NCBI RefSeq assembly: GCF_026626335.1
Contig: NZ_JAPNTZ010000005.1
Span: 310,001-374,000 of the forward strand
Direction: 5' to 3'
DNA from: Paractinoplanes pyxinae
GTDB taxonomy: Bacteria; Actinomycetota; Actinomycetes; Mycobacteriales; Micromonosporaceae
DNA: 64,000 bases
Below, one piece after another: positions 8,907 through 17,308 of this stretch. The position numbers and the translations under genes are program-made. Below the pieces are notes generated by a model that was given only the letters and a program-made list of their open reading frames with translations, made no database searches and had not been told where the DNA came from. How positions within the stretch are numbered: position 1 is the first letter of the stretch; the number at the start of each line of letters is the position of its first letter.

Positions 8907-10153
8907 CCAGCCTGTGGCGCAACCGCGAGTTCAACCTGCTCTGGAGCTCCCAGTCGCTGTCCGATCTGGGCGACGGCATCGCGTCTCTCGCGCTCTCCCT
9001 GCTCGTCCTGGTCAAGACGGGCTCGCCGGTGAGCGCCGGCGTGGTCGGGACGACGACCCAGGTCGCCCGGCTGCTGCTGCGGCTGCCGGCCGGCGTCCTG
9101 GTCGACCGGGTGGACCGCCGTCACGCCCTGATCGTCTGCGACGCCGTACGGCTGCTCGTCTTCGGCGTCCTGACGGCGGCGGTCGTCACCGATCGCGCCG
9201 GGCTCGCGCTGATCCTCATCGTGGCGGTGGTCGACGCCGGGGCGAGCGCTGTCTTCTCCACCGCCGAGGACGCGTCGCTGCGCAGCATCGTCCCCATCAA
9301 GCAGCTGCCGGATGCCGTCGCCCGCAACGAGGCCCGCTCGTACGGCACCTCGCTGGCCGGCCCACCCCTGGGCGGCTTCCTGTTCACGCTGGGCCACGCC
9401 GTCCCGTTCGCCGCCAACGTCGTCTCGTACCTCGTGTCGATCGTGGCCGTCCTGTTCATCCGCAAGCCGCTGCAGGCGCCGCGCGAGGAACAGAAGCAGG
9501 GGTACGGCGTCGCGCTGGCCGAAGGCATTCGTTTCGTGCTGACCCACCCCTTCCTGCGCACGCTCATGCTGGTCGCCGCCCCGCTCAACTTCGCCATCAA
9601 CGGCGTCATCTTCACCGTGATCGTCGCGCTGCAACGGCACGGCACCGCGCCGGCCGTGATCGGGCTGACCGAGACGATCGTCGCCGCCGGGGGCCTGCTG
9701 GGCGCTCTCGCCGCCCCGGCCCTGCAGCGCCGGCTGCGGCTGGTTCCCTTGGTCCGTACGCTGTGCTGGGTGGCAGCCGCGTTGCTGGCCAGCGCCGCGT
9801 TGCTCACGTCGAGCATCGCCGCCGCCGTCCCGCTGGGGCTGACCGTCTTCCTGGGCCCGGCCGCCAACGCCGCCCTCTTCGGCTTCCAGGCCGCGATCAC
9901 CCCGGACCGCCTGCAGGGCCGCGTGATCAGCGTGATCATGGTCGCCGCGATGTCCCTGGCCTCCCTCGCCCCGCTGCTGGCGGGCACCCTGCTCGCCTGG
10001 CGCGGCCCCGCCACCGCGATCCTGTTCTTCGCCTGCTCGGTGGCCGGTTCCGCGCTGATCGCCACCCTCGGCACCGGCCTGCGCTGGTCCGAGCCGGGTG
10101 CCGCTCAAGATCTGTCCGCCCGATCAAGCGGTGCCGCCGAGCCGGCCGCCTAA
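8903..10153 (+). CDS. MFS exporter (MFS_3/enterobactin-exporter-like)
   Basis: A 416-aa protein with about 12 membrane segments. It opens SLWRNREFNLLWSSQSLSDLGD, carries the cytoplasmic loop motif LPAGVLVDRVDRRHALI, and has a signature similar to TetA/EntS-type exporters. Its substrate is unknown. The start ATG overlaps the ArsR stop, so translation is coupled. Its last 17 residues (AAQDLSARSSGAAEPAA) are hydrophilic, lie outside the membrane domain and are encoded by the first copy of a tandem DNA repeat that continues downstream. The tail was probably appended by repeat expansion. Confidence 0.9.
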   Translation: MTSLWRNREFNLLWSSQSLSDLGDGIASLALSLLVLVKTGSPVSAGVVGTTTQVARLLLRLPAGVLVDRVDRRHALIVCDAVRLLVFGVLTAAVVTDRAGLALILIVAVVDAGASAVFSTAEDASLRSIVPIKQLPDAVARNEARSYGTSLAGPPLGGFLFTLGHAVPFAANVVSYLVSIVAVLFIRKPLQAPREEQKQGYGVALAEGIRFVLTHPFLRTLMLVAAPLNFAINGVIFTVIVALQRHGTAPAVIGLTETIVAAGGLLGALAAPALQRRLRLVPLVRTLCWVAAALLASAALLTSSIAAAVPLGLTVFLGPAANAALFGFQAAITPDRLQGRVISVIMVAAMSLASLAPLLAGTLLAWRGPATAILFFACSVAGSALIATLGTGLRWSEPGAAQDLSARSSGAAEPAA

Positions 10154-10240
10154 AATTTGCCCGCCCAATCACGCGGTGCCGCCGAGCCAGCCGCCGCTCA
10201 GGATCTGTCCGCCCGATCAAGCGGTGCTGCCGCGGACGGA
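10103..10240. repeat. Three imperfect tandem copies (about 45-48 bp) spanning two convergent gene ends
   Basis: Copy 1 is 10103-10150, copy 2 is 10151-10195 and copy 3 is 10196 to about 10240. All share the core GCGGTGCCGCCGAGCC or close variants, and copies 1 and 3 share CTGTCCGCCCGATCAAGCGG. Copy 1 encodes the C-terminal tail of the MFS protein, whose stop TAA opens copy 2. Copy 3, read on the minus strand, encodes the C-terminal tail and stop of the ECF42 sigma factor. Confidence 0.85.
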
Positions 10241-11442
10241 CCCTGAAACTCGGCCGCCCGACCTTGCAGATACCGGCGTTCGGCCGGGTTCCCGGTCAGT
10301 TCAGCCGCTTTGCCGTACGCCTCCACGGCCTCTCCATGTCGGCCGAGCCGCCGCAGCAGGTCGGCCCGCACGGAGTGCCACACGTAATGCCGCTCCAGCC
10401 CGTCGAGACCGTCCACGATGGCCAGCGCCGCCGCCGGCCCGTGCACCTCGGCCACCGCCACCGCCCGGTGCAGCGCCACGACCGCCCCGCCGCTGATCGC
10501 CGCCAAGTGGTCGTAGATCCGCAGAATCTGCGCCCAGTCCGTCTCCGCCGCCGAATCCGCGTCGGCGTGCACCGCGTTGATCGTCGCCTGCAGCTGATAG
10601 GTCCCCGGCCGCCCGCGCCGCAGGCACTCCCGCAGCAGCCCCTGACCCTCCGCAATCAGAGTGCGATTCCACAGCGTTCGGTCCTGATCCGCCAGTAACA
10701 CCACGTCACCACCGGCGGTCGTCCGGGCGGGCCGCCGCGCCTCGATCAGCAGCATGAGCGCCAGCAGCCCCTTGGCCTCCGGCTCGTCCGGCATGAGACC
10801 CACCAGCAACCGGCCGAGCCGGATCGCCTCGCCCGCCAGGTCGTCCCGGGTCAGCCCCGGCCCGCCGCTGGCCGCATACCCCTCGTTGAAGATCAGATAG
10901 AGCACGGCCAGCACCGCGCCCAGCCGGTCGGGCAGGTCCTCGTCGCGCGGCACCCGGTACGGGATGCCCGCGTCCCGGATCTTGCCCTTGGCCCGCGACA
11001 GCCGCTGCCCCATGGTTGTCTCGGGCACCAGAAACGCCCGCGCGATCTCGCCCGTGCTCAGCCCGCCGAGCAGCCGCAGGGTCAGCGCCACCCGGGACGC
11101 CGGGGCCAGCGCCGGGTGACAACACGTGAAGATCAGCCGCAACCGGTCGTCCATGATGTGCTCGTCCTCCGCGCTATGGCCGCCTGCCAGCAGCACCGCC
11201 GCCGTCTCCTTCGCGCCGCGCGTCGACTCGCGCCGCAGCCGGTCGACCGCGCGGTTCCGGGCCGTCGTGATGATCCACCCGGCCGGGCTGGGCGGAACCC
11301 CGTCGCCGGGCCAGCGGAGCACGGCCGTGGCGAACGCCTCCTGCACGGCCTCCTCGGCGAGGTCGATGTCGCCGAACTGGCGGATAAGGACGGCGACCGC
11401 CCGGCCGTACTCGGCCCGGAAGGTCCGGTCGATGTCGCTCAC
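10198..11442 (-). CDS. ECF42-type RNA polymerase sigma factor
   Basis: A 414-aa sigma factor. Region 2 is near the N-terminus (YGRAVAVLIRQFGDIDLAEEAVQEAF, with AGWIITTARNRAVDRLRRE), and region 4 is at about residues 115-165 (LRLLGGLSTGEIARAFLVPETTMGQRLSRAK). A long helical C-terminal extension of the DUF6596/TPR type follows (GPAAALAIVDGLDGLERHY and GEAVEAYGKAAELTGNPAERRYL). That extension, with an adjacent YCII/DGPF protein, defines the ECF42 group. The GTG start overlaps the stop of the YCII gene (GTGA). No anti-sigma gene is present, as expected for this group. The last dozen residues come from the repeat at 10103-10240. Confidence 0.92.
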   Translation of the reverse strand: MSDIDRTFRAEYGRAVAVLIRQFGDIDLAEEAVQEAFATAVLRWPGDGVPPSPAGWIITTARNRAVDRLRRESTRGAKETAAVLLAGGHSAEDEHIMDDRLRLIFTCCHPALAPASRVALTLRLLGGLSTGEIARAFLVPETTMGQRLSRAKGKIRDAGIPYRVPRDEDLPDRLGAVLAVLYLIFNEGYAASGGPGLTRDDLAGEAIRLGRLLVGLMPDEPEAKGLLALMLLIEARRPARTTAGGDVVLLADQDRTLWNRTLIAEGQGLLRECLRRGRPGTYQLQATINAVHADADSAAETDWAQILRIYDHLAAISGGAVVALHRAVAVAEVHGPAAALAIVDGLDGLERHYVWHSVRADLLRRLGRHGEAVEAYGKAAELTGNPAERRYLQGRAAEFQGPSAAAPLDRADRS

Positions 11443-11780
11443 GCGATCGGGCGCACCTCGATCGCGAGCGGCGCCAGCACCGCCGCCATCCGGCCGCCCC
11501 AGCTCAGCGCCTCGTCCAGGTCGGACGCCCGGATGATCGTGAAGCCGCCAAGGTGCTCCTTGCCCTCGGTGAACGGCCCGTCGGTGAGCACCGCGTCCCC
11601 GTCCTTGTCGCGGACCACGGTCGCCGTCGACGGCGGGTGCAGCCCGGCCGCGAACACCCACGCCCCGGCCGCCTGCATCTCCTCGTTCAAGTTGCCCAGC
11701 TCCGCCATGATCGGCCCGAGCACCTCGGGCGGCGGCGGATCACCGTCGGGCTGGTAGACGCTCAGCAGGTACTGCCTCAT
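11439..11780 (-). CDS. YCII-related (DGPF) protein, ECF42 partner
   Basis: A 113-aa protein of the YCII/DGPF family, with the signature LTDGPFTEGKEHLGGFTIIRA followed by DEALSWGG and the terminal IEVRPI. It starts at ATG 11780 behind a strong GGAGG site. Such proteins are regularly encoded next to ECF42 sigma factors and are thought to sense or modulate their signal, but the biochemical role is not settled. Its stop overlaps the sigma factor's GTG, so the two are translationally coupled. Confidence 0.92.
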   Translation of the reverse strand: MRQYLLSVYQPDGDPPPPEVLGPIMAELGNLNEEMQAAGAWVFAAGLHPPSTATVVRDKDGDAVLTDGPFTEGKEHLGGFTIIRASDLDEALSWGGRMAAVLAPLAIEVRPIA

Positions 11781-11902
11781 CGCTCCTCCTCGTGGTCGTC
11801 TTCTCACCACTCATACGAACGACATCCCGCCCTTTCGACAGGCCGGTGGCCGGAGCGTAGCCTGATTTCCGGAGCCCGTTCCCCACGCATTGGCGGCCCA
11901 GC

Positions 11903-12901
11903 ATGGAGTCCCGCCCGAGCGCCACCACAAGTCAGCCGGGCGTCTTCGCGCTGTCCGGCAGCCTCGACGCCGGCGCGCTCAGCCGGGTGAGCGCCGTGCT
12001 CGGGGCGGCTCAGGCCTACGCCTCGGCCCGCCGCCAGAACGAGATCGTCATCGACCTCGAGGCGGCCCGCTTCATCGAGGCCCGCGTGATCCGGCTGCTG
12101 CTCCAGGCTCAGCAGACCGCCCTCGAGTCCGGCCGCCGGCTCCGGGTCGTCGGCGCCACCGGAACCGTCCGCCACGCCCTTGTGGCCGCCGGAACGGGCC
12201 GCCTGCTGACCGAGCGCGAGGGCGGCTCCGTGCGCGAACGCGGCTCCCGGGCCGCCATGCGGCTCGGCGGCGAGGACGAGGACTGGCGCCGCGCGTCGGC
12301 CGAGCGCCGCCGCGCCGAGGACGACCAGGCCCGCCTGCGCCGCCGCCTGCAGCAGCAGGCCGTCGACGGCGAGGTGCGGGCCACCCGGCGGGATCTGCTC
12401 ACCCGCCTGCGGCACCGGCTGCGCACCGAGCCGCGGGCGCTGACCGGCCTCGACTTCCTCGCCGTGGCCGACCGGCCCGCGGTCGTCTCGGGCATCCTCA
12501 CCGCGGCCACCATCGCCGGCGGGGCCGACGCCTGCGACCTGCAGCTGTACGACAGGGGGGCGACGATGCTGCGCAGCGCCGGCCGCCGCGGGCTCCCGTC
12601 CGGGTTCCGCGCGTCGGCCGACGTGATCGGCCGCGAACAGCTCGCGGAACGCGCCGTGGGCCGGCCGGTCGTCGTCCCCGACATCACCCGCAGCCCGATC
12701 TTCGCCGGACAGCCCGGACTCGACCTGATGCGCGCCGCCGGCCTGTTCGCCCTGCGCTGCTACTTCCTGCGGGACGACACGGGCCGGCTGCTCGGCGTGC
12801 TGTCCATGTACTACCGCCGCGGCGCCACCCAGCCCGGCGAGGCCGACCTGGTGGCCCGCGACGCCGGGCAGGCCCTGGCCCACCTGCCCGAGCCGGACTG
12901 A
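11903..12901 (+). CDS. STAS-domain / GAF-domain protein
   Basis: A 332-aa cytoplasmic protein. Residues about 10-105 resemble a STAS domain (GVFALSGSLDAGALSRVSAVL, IVIDLEAARFIEARVIRLLL), as in anti-anti-sigma factors. The expected phosphorylatable Ser is not obvious: the segment reads AARFIEARV. A charged, arginine-rich helical linker (about 115-170) leads to a GAF domain (GILTAATIAGGADACDLQLYD, RPVVVPDITRSPIF, GVLSMYYRRG). No ANTAR or kinase domain follows. It may integrate a small-molecule signal into stress-response switching (inference). It ends 7 bp from the convergent helicase gene. Confidence 0.82.
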   Translation: MESRPSATTSQPGVFALSGSLDAGALSRVSAVLGAAQAYASARRQNEIVIDLEAARFIEARVIRLLLQAQQTALESGRRLRVVGATGTVRHALVAAGTGRLLTEREGGSVRERGSRAAMRLGGEDEDWRRASAERRRAEDDQARLRRRLQQQAVDGEVRATRRDLLTRLRHRLRTEPRALTGLDFLAVADRPAVVSGILTAATIAGGADACDLQLYDRGATMLRSAGRRGLPSGFRASADVIGREQLAERAVGRPVVVPDITRSPIFAGQPGLDLMRAAGLFALRCYFLRDDTGRLLGVLSMYYRRGATQPGEADLVARDAGQALAHLPEPD

Positions 12902-12908
12902 CCCGGCG

Positions 12909-15659
12909 TCACAGACCGGCGTGGTACGCGAGCACCCCCCGGTTGATCGCCGTGATCGCCTTGCGAGCCGTGTCACGCAGCTGCTGCGAGGCGGCCGACG
13001 CCTCACGCAGCTGACCCAGCAGGTCGAGCACCTGGCGGGCCCAGCGCACGAAGTCGCCCGCGGGCATGTCGGCGTCGTAGTTGTGGCCGCTGGCCAGCAC
13101 CTTGGCCAGCGGTTCGCCGCGGGCCCAGCGGTACATCGGCCAGACGAAACCGGGATCGGGCTCGCGGGTCAGCGACAGGCCGTGGTCGGACTCGTCGCCG
13201 GCGATGTCGCCCCACAGCTTCCCGCAGGCGTCGACCGCGGCCGTGATCGCGCCCTTGGGCACCGAGGCGCGGTCGTCGGTCTCGCGGCGGGACTCGTAGA
13301 GCACCATCGACACGGCGGCGGCCAGCTCTTCGGGAGCCAGGTCGTCCCACACGCCGTGGCGCAGGCACTCGGCCACCAGCAGGTCGGCCTCGCTCCAGAT
13401 GCGGCCCAGCATGCGGCCCGTCTCGGTCACCTCGCCGGCCTCGGTGAGATAGCCGCGCTCGGCCAGCACCGCGCACACCTGGTCGAACGTGCGGGCCAGC
13501 GAGCCGGTGCGGCCGGCCACCTTGTCGCGCAGCGCGTCGGTGTCGCGCTGCAGCCGGTGCCGCCGCTCGGCCCAGCGGGCGTGGTCCTCCCGCTCGGGGC
13601 AGGCGTGGCACGGGTGCTGCCGCATCTGCACCTTGAGCAGGGCGATCTCGGGATCCTCGCCGGTGCCGCCGCGCGACCGGCGGCGGCTGTTGCCGTTGCG
13701 GTCGTGGCCGGTCGCGCTGACCTGGGCGGCCAGGTCGCGGCGGGCGGCGGGCGAGCGGGGGTTGAAGTGCTTGGGCACGCGGATGCGGTCGAGCACCTCG
13801 GCCTCGCCCGCGAAGTCGGCCGGGCTGACCCGGCCGGCCCACCGGTCCTGCGTGAGCACCATCGGACGCGGTTCGCCGAAGCCGCCGCTGGGCGCCTCGA
13901 GAACGACGGCCAGGCCGGCCCGGCGGCCCTGGGCCACCCGGATGACGTCGCCCATGCGCAGCCGCTCGAGCGAGGTGACGATCGCGGCCCGGCGCTGGGC
14001 CACCCCCTGCCGGGCGTTGGCGCGTTCCCGGTCGGCGATGGCGATCCGGATGGCGAAGTACTCGTCGAAGTCGCCGTGGTGGCAGGCCTCGTCGTTGGCG
14101 TACGACTGGATGGTCTCGACGTTGCGCTGCACCTGGCGGGCCAGCCCGACCACCGAACGGTCGGCCTGGAACTGGGCGAACGACGACTCGAGGAGCTCGC
14201 GGGCCTGCTCGGCGCCGACGGAGCCGACCAGGTTGACCGCCATGTTGTAGGACGGGCGGAACGACGAGCGCAGCGGATAGGTGCGGGTCGAGGCCAGCCC
14301 GGCGACGTGGCGCGGGTCGACCTCGGGGCTCCAGAGCACCACAGCGTGCCCCTCGACGTCGATGCCGCGGCGGCCGGCCCGGCCGGTGAGCTGCGTGTAC
14401 TCGCCGGGGGTGAGGTCGACGTGGGCCTCGCCGTTGAACTTGACCAGCCTTTCCAGCACGACGCAGCGGGCCGGCATGTTGATGCCCAGGGCCAGCGTCT
14501 CGGTGGCGAAGACCGCCTTGACCAGGCCCTGGACGAAGCATTCCTCCACCGCCTCTTTGAAGGCGGGCAGCATGCCGGCGTGGTGGGCCGCGATGCCGCG
14601 CTCGAGCCCGTCGAGCCATTCCCAGTAGCCCAGGACCGACAGGTCTTCCCGCGGGATGGTGGCCACCTTGGCCTCGGCGATGCGGCGGATCTCGGCTCGC
14701 TCGTCGGCGTTGGTGAGCCGCAGCCCGGCGCCCAGGCACTGCTGCACGGCGGCGTCGCAGCCGGCCCGGCTGAAGATGAACAGGATCGCCGGCAGCAGGT
14801 CGGCCCTTTCCAGCCGGTCGACCACCTCGGCCCGGGGCGGCGGCTGCCAGCGGCGGGAGCGGCCGCCGCGGCCGGGACCGTACGAACGGTCGGTCATTTC
14901 CAGCCGGCGCTGCATCTCACGCGTGTAGCGCAGCAGCTCGGGGTGCACGTCGTGCTTCTTGGCGGCGTCGGCGTCGTGGAACAGGTCGAACATGCGCCGG
15001 CCGACCAGCATGTGCTGCCACAGCGGAACGGGGCGGTGCTCGCTGACCACGACCTCGGTCTGGCCGCGGACGGTGACCAGCCAGTCGGCGAACTCTTCGT
15101 AGTTGCTGACCGTGGCCGACAGCGACACCAGGGTCACCGACGCGGGCAGGTGAATGATCACCTCTTCCCACACCGCGCCGCGGAACCGGTCGGCCAGGTA
15201 GTGCACCTCGTCCATCACCACGTAGGCCAGGTTCTTCAGCGCGGGCGAGCCCGCGTACAGCATGTTGCGCAGCACCTCGGTGGTCATGACGACCACGGGG
15301 GCGTCGCCGTTGATGGCGTTGTCGCCGGTCAGCAGGCCGACCTTGTCGGGGCCGTAGCGTTCCACCAGGTCGTGGTACTTCTGGTTGGACAGCGCCTTGA
15401 TCGGCGTGGTGTAGAAGCACTTGCGCTCGCCGGCCCGCAGAGCGAGGTGGACGGCGAACTCGCCCACGACCGTCTTGCCGGCGCCGGTGGGCGCGCACAC
15501 GAGCACGCCGCTGCCCCGTTCGAGCGATTCGCAGGCGGACCGCTGGAAATCGTCGAGGTCGAAGCCGACGTCGAGCATGAAGTCTTCCAGCGCCGGAAAC
15601 TGGGCCACCCGGGCCGCCCGCCGCTTGGACTCCGCATACCTTTCGGCGGGACTCGTCAT
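12909..15659 (-). CDS. helY: Ski2-like DEAD/DEVH-box helicase HelY
   Basis: A 916-aa superfamily 2 ATP-dependent helicase, probably acting on RNA. It has Walker A CAPTGAGKTVVGEFA, DEVH box VVMDEVHYLADRFRG, motif III SLSATVSNYEEFADWL, and motifs V/VI ATETLALGINMPARCVVLERL and YTQLTGRAGRRGID. A long C-terminal extension with a Cys pair (HPCHACPEREDHARW) is characteristic of HelY/Mtr4-like proteins. I start it at ATG 15659 (MTSPAERYAES). In mycobacteria helY directly follows tatC; here six genes separate them. The order still links it to the tat-paf region. Confidence 0.93.
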   Translation of the reverse strand: MTSPAERYAESKRRAARVAQFPALEDFMLDVGFDLDDFQRSACESLERGSGVLVCAPTGAGKTVVGEFAVHLALRAGERKCFYTTPIKALSNQKYHDLVERYGPDKVGLLTGDNAINGDAPVVVMTTEVLRNMLYAGSPALKNLAYVVMDEVHYLADRFRGAVWEEVIIHLPASVTLVSLSATVSNYEEFADWLVTVRGQTEVVVSEHRPVPLWQHMLVGRRMFDLFHDADAAKKHDVHPELLRYTREMQRRLEMTDRSYGPGRGGRSRRWQPPPRAEVVDRLERADLLPAILFIFSRAGCDAAVQQCLGAGLRLTNADERAEIRRIAEAKVATIPREDLSVLGYWEWLDGLERGIAAHHAGMLPAFKEAVEECFVQGLVKAVFATETLALGINMPARCVVLERLVKFNGEAHVDLTPGEYTQLTGRAGRRGIDVEGHAVVLWSPEVDPRHVAGLASTRTYPLRSSFRPSYNMAVNLVGSVGAEQARELLESSFAQFQADRSVVGLARQVQRNVETIQSYANDEACHHGDFDEYFAIRIAIADRERANARQGVAQRRAAIVTSLERLRMGDVIRVAQGRRAGLAVVLEAPSGGFGEPRPMVLTQDRWAGRVSPADFAGEAEVLDRIRVPKHFNPRSPAARRDLAAQVSATGHDRNGNSRRRSRGGTGEDPEIALLKVQMRQHPCHACPEREDHARWAERRHRLQRDTDALRDKVAGRTGSLARTFDQVCAVLAERGYLTEAGEVTETGRMLGRIWSEADLLVAECLRHGVWDDLAPEELAAAVSMVLYESRRETDDRASVPKGAITAAVDACGKLWGDIAGDESDHGLSLTREPDPGFVWPMYRWARGEPLAKVLASGHNYDADMPAGDFVRWARQVLDLLGQLREASAASQQLRDTARKAITAINRGVLAYHAGL

Positions 15660-15723
15660 GACCACAAGACTAGGTCGTGGGTGTGACAACAAAGAGCATG
15701 GGCGCGATCGGTATGGTGCAGTC

Positions 15724-16464
15724 GTGCCGGATGCCGCATCGACCGATCACCCTCCCCATCAGTCCCACCGTCAGGTCGACGCCGTGCTGTTCGACTTCCA
15801 CGGCACGTTGGCCCAGGTGGAAGACCCGGTGACCTGGGTCCTGGCGGCCGCCGCGACGTGCGGCCGCGAGCTCGACCGGGGCAAGGCCACGGTGCTGGCC
15901 GACCGCTTGGTCACCGCCGGGCGCGCCGGCGGCCCGCTGCCGCACCGGGTGCCGCCCGGCCTGGCCGAGCACTGGGCCGACCGCGATCTGTACGCCCACA
16001 GCCACCGGGCCGCCTTCACCGGCCTGGCCGCCACGGTGGCGACCGACGTCGAGGGCCTGGCCGACGCCCTGTACGACCGCCTGCTGGCCCCCGAGGGCTG
16101 GCTGCCGTACCCGGACACCGAGCCCACCCTGCGCACTCTGCACGACGCCGGCATCAAGGTGGCCGTGGTCAGCAACATCGGTTTCGACATCCGGCCCCTG
16201 TTCGAGGCCTGGGGCATGAGCGCGCTGATCGACGCCTACGCGCTGAGCTACGAGGTCGGCCGCACCAAGCCCGACCCGGCGATCTTCCTGCGGGCCTGCG
16301 GCATGCTGGGCGCCGACCCCGAGCGCACGCTCATGGTCGGCGACACCCCGGCCGACGCGGGCGCGGTCAAGGCCGGCTGCGCCGCGCTCGTGCTGCCCGC
16401 GGCCGAGCCGGGCCGCCCCAACGGCCTCGGCGCCACTTTGGCCCTGGCCGGCTGCTCAGCCTAG
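15724..16464 (+). CDS. HAD-superfamily hydrolase
   Basis: A 246-aa HAD phosphatase-type protein. Motif I is VLFDFHGTLAQVED, where the second catalytic Asp of the usual DxDGT is replaced by His (DFHGT), a variant seen in some HAD subgroups. Motif II is VAVVSNIGFD, motif III Lys is in EVGRTKPDPAIF, and motif IV is LMVGDTPADAGA. The helical cap lies between residues 25 and 120. GTG start at 15724, divergent from helY. The substrate is unknown. It overlaps the globin gene by 9 bp at its 3' end. Confidence 0.88.
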   Translation: MPDAASTDHPPHQSHRQVDAVLFDFHGTLAQVEDPVTWVLAAAATCGRELDRGKATVLADRLVTAGRAGGPLPHRVPPGLAEHWADRDLYAHSHRAAFTGLAATVATDVEGLADALYDRLLAPEGWLPYPDTEPTLRTLHDAGIKVAVVSNIGFDIRPLFEAWGMSALIDAYALSYEVGRTKPDPAIFLRACGMLGADPERTLMVGDTPADAGAVKAGCAALVLPAAEPGRPNGLGATLALAGCSA

Positions 16465-16917
16465 GTAGGGCGGGGCCACACCCCAGCCCCACTTCGGCAC
16501 CGAGGCCTCGCGCGGCGGGTCGGCTCCGGGCTGCGAGTTCTGCACGGCCAGCCGGGTGCCCCATTCGAGGTAGCCAACGAACGCGGCCCGGAACTCGGGG
16601 TCGCCGGGCAGCCCGACCTCGTCCGCGGCGTCCTGCATCAGGTTGACCCAGCGCCGCCGCTGCGGCTCGGTGATCCCCCGGCCGAGGTGCATCCGCAGCA
16701 TGTGCGGGTAGCCGCCGCGTTCCGCGCTGTAGGCAGCCGGACCACCGAAGACCTCGCCCAGCCACAGGGCGACGTACCGGGGATGGCCGGGGTTCATGCC
16801 CGCGAACATCGGCGCCAGCACATCATCGGCCAAAACATGCTGGTAGAAGGCCTCGCACAACTTTTCGAGCGCCCCCGCGCCCCCGGCCCACTCGTAAAGG
16901 GTGTATTCATCAGCCAC
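16456..16917 (-). CDS. glbO: Group II truncated haemoglobin (GlbO-like)
   Basis: A 153-aa truncated globin. TLYEWAGGAGALEKLCEAFYQHVL gives helix A/B with the B10 Tyr, the proximal His is in HMLRMHLGRGI, and the group II-specific G8 Trp is in PQRRRWVNLM. YEWAGG rather than YDxIGG also fits group II. Such proteins bind O2 or NO in the cytoplasm and are linked to oxidative or nitrosative stress and respiration. The divergent HxlR gene, 64 bp away, may regulate it (inference). Confidence 0.92.
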   Translation of the reverse strand: MADEYTLYEWAGGAGALEKLCEAFYQHVLADDVLAPMFAGMNPGHPRYVALWLGEVFGGPAAYSAERGGYPHMLRMHLGRGITEPQRRRWVNLMQDAADEVGLPGDPEFRAAFVGYLEWGTRLAVQNSQPGADPPREASVPKWGWGVAPPYLG

Positions 16918-16981
16918 AGGAGAAGCCCATCATCGGCCGACCGGACCGACAAGTACGCACTTTCCGGTGCGGGGAGGCGAC

Positions 16982-17308
16982 ATGAAGCGATACCACTGCC
17001 CGGTCGAGCTCACCGTCGACGTGGTCGGCGGCAAGTGGCGGGTGGTTATCCTCTCGTACCTGAAAGAAGGGGTTCACCGCTACGGTGAGCTGCGCCGACG
17101 GCTGCCCGGCATCAGCGAGAAGATGCTCACCCAGCGGCTGCGCGAGCTCGAGGCCGACGGGCTGGTGGCCCGCGCCGACCTCGAGACCGTGCCGCCGCAT
17201 GTGGAGTACCGGCTGACCGACGAGGGCCGCAGCCTGGCCCCGGTGTTGCAGGCGCTCTACGACTGGGGTCTGGAGCGAGCGGCCCGCACCGGCACCCCGA
17301 TCGGTTAG
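16982..17308 (+). CDS. HxlR-family winged-helix regulator
   Basis: A 108-aa HxlR/MarR-like DNA-binding protein. A near N-terminal Cys (MKRYHCPVELTVDVVGGKWRVVIL) precedes the winged helix (RYGELRRRLPGISEKMLTQRLRELEADGLV and HVEYRLTDEGRSLAPVL). The single Cys at position 6 is the position used by redox-sensing HxlR members such as YodB/HypR. ATG 16982 has a GGGGAGG site directly upstream. It is divergent from the truncated haemoglobin gene, which suggests a redox or NO-linked pair. Confidence 0.9.
   Translation: MKRYHCPVELTVDVVGGKWRVVILSYLKEGVHRYGELRRRLPGISEKMLTQRLRELEADGLVARADLETVPPHVEYRLTDEGRSLAPVLQALYDWGLERAARTGTPIG

Noticed and set aside
8762-10108. A 448-residue frame antisense to the MFS exporter
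   Set aside because: Gln/Asp/Gly-rich composition and absence of motifs mark it as a shadow of the transporter.
10103-10240. CRISPR-like array
   Set aside because: Only three imperfect units without unique spacers, and they overlap coding ends.
12921-15686. A 921-residue open frame antisense to helY
   Set aside because: It mirrors the helicase gene codon for codon, has the His/Gly/Arg/Asp-rich composition of a GC-driven shadow frame and no recognisable domain.
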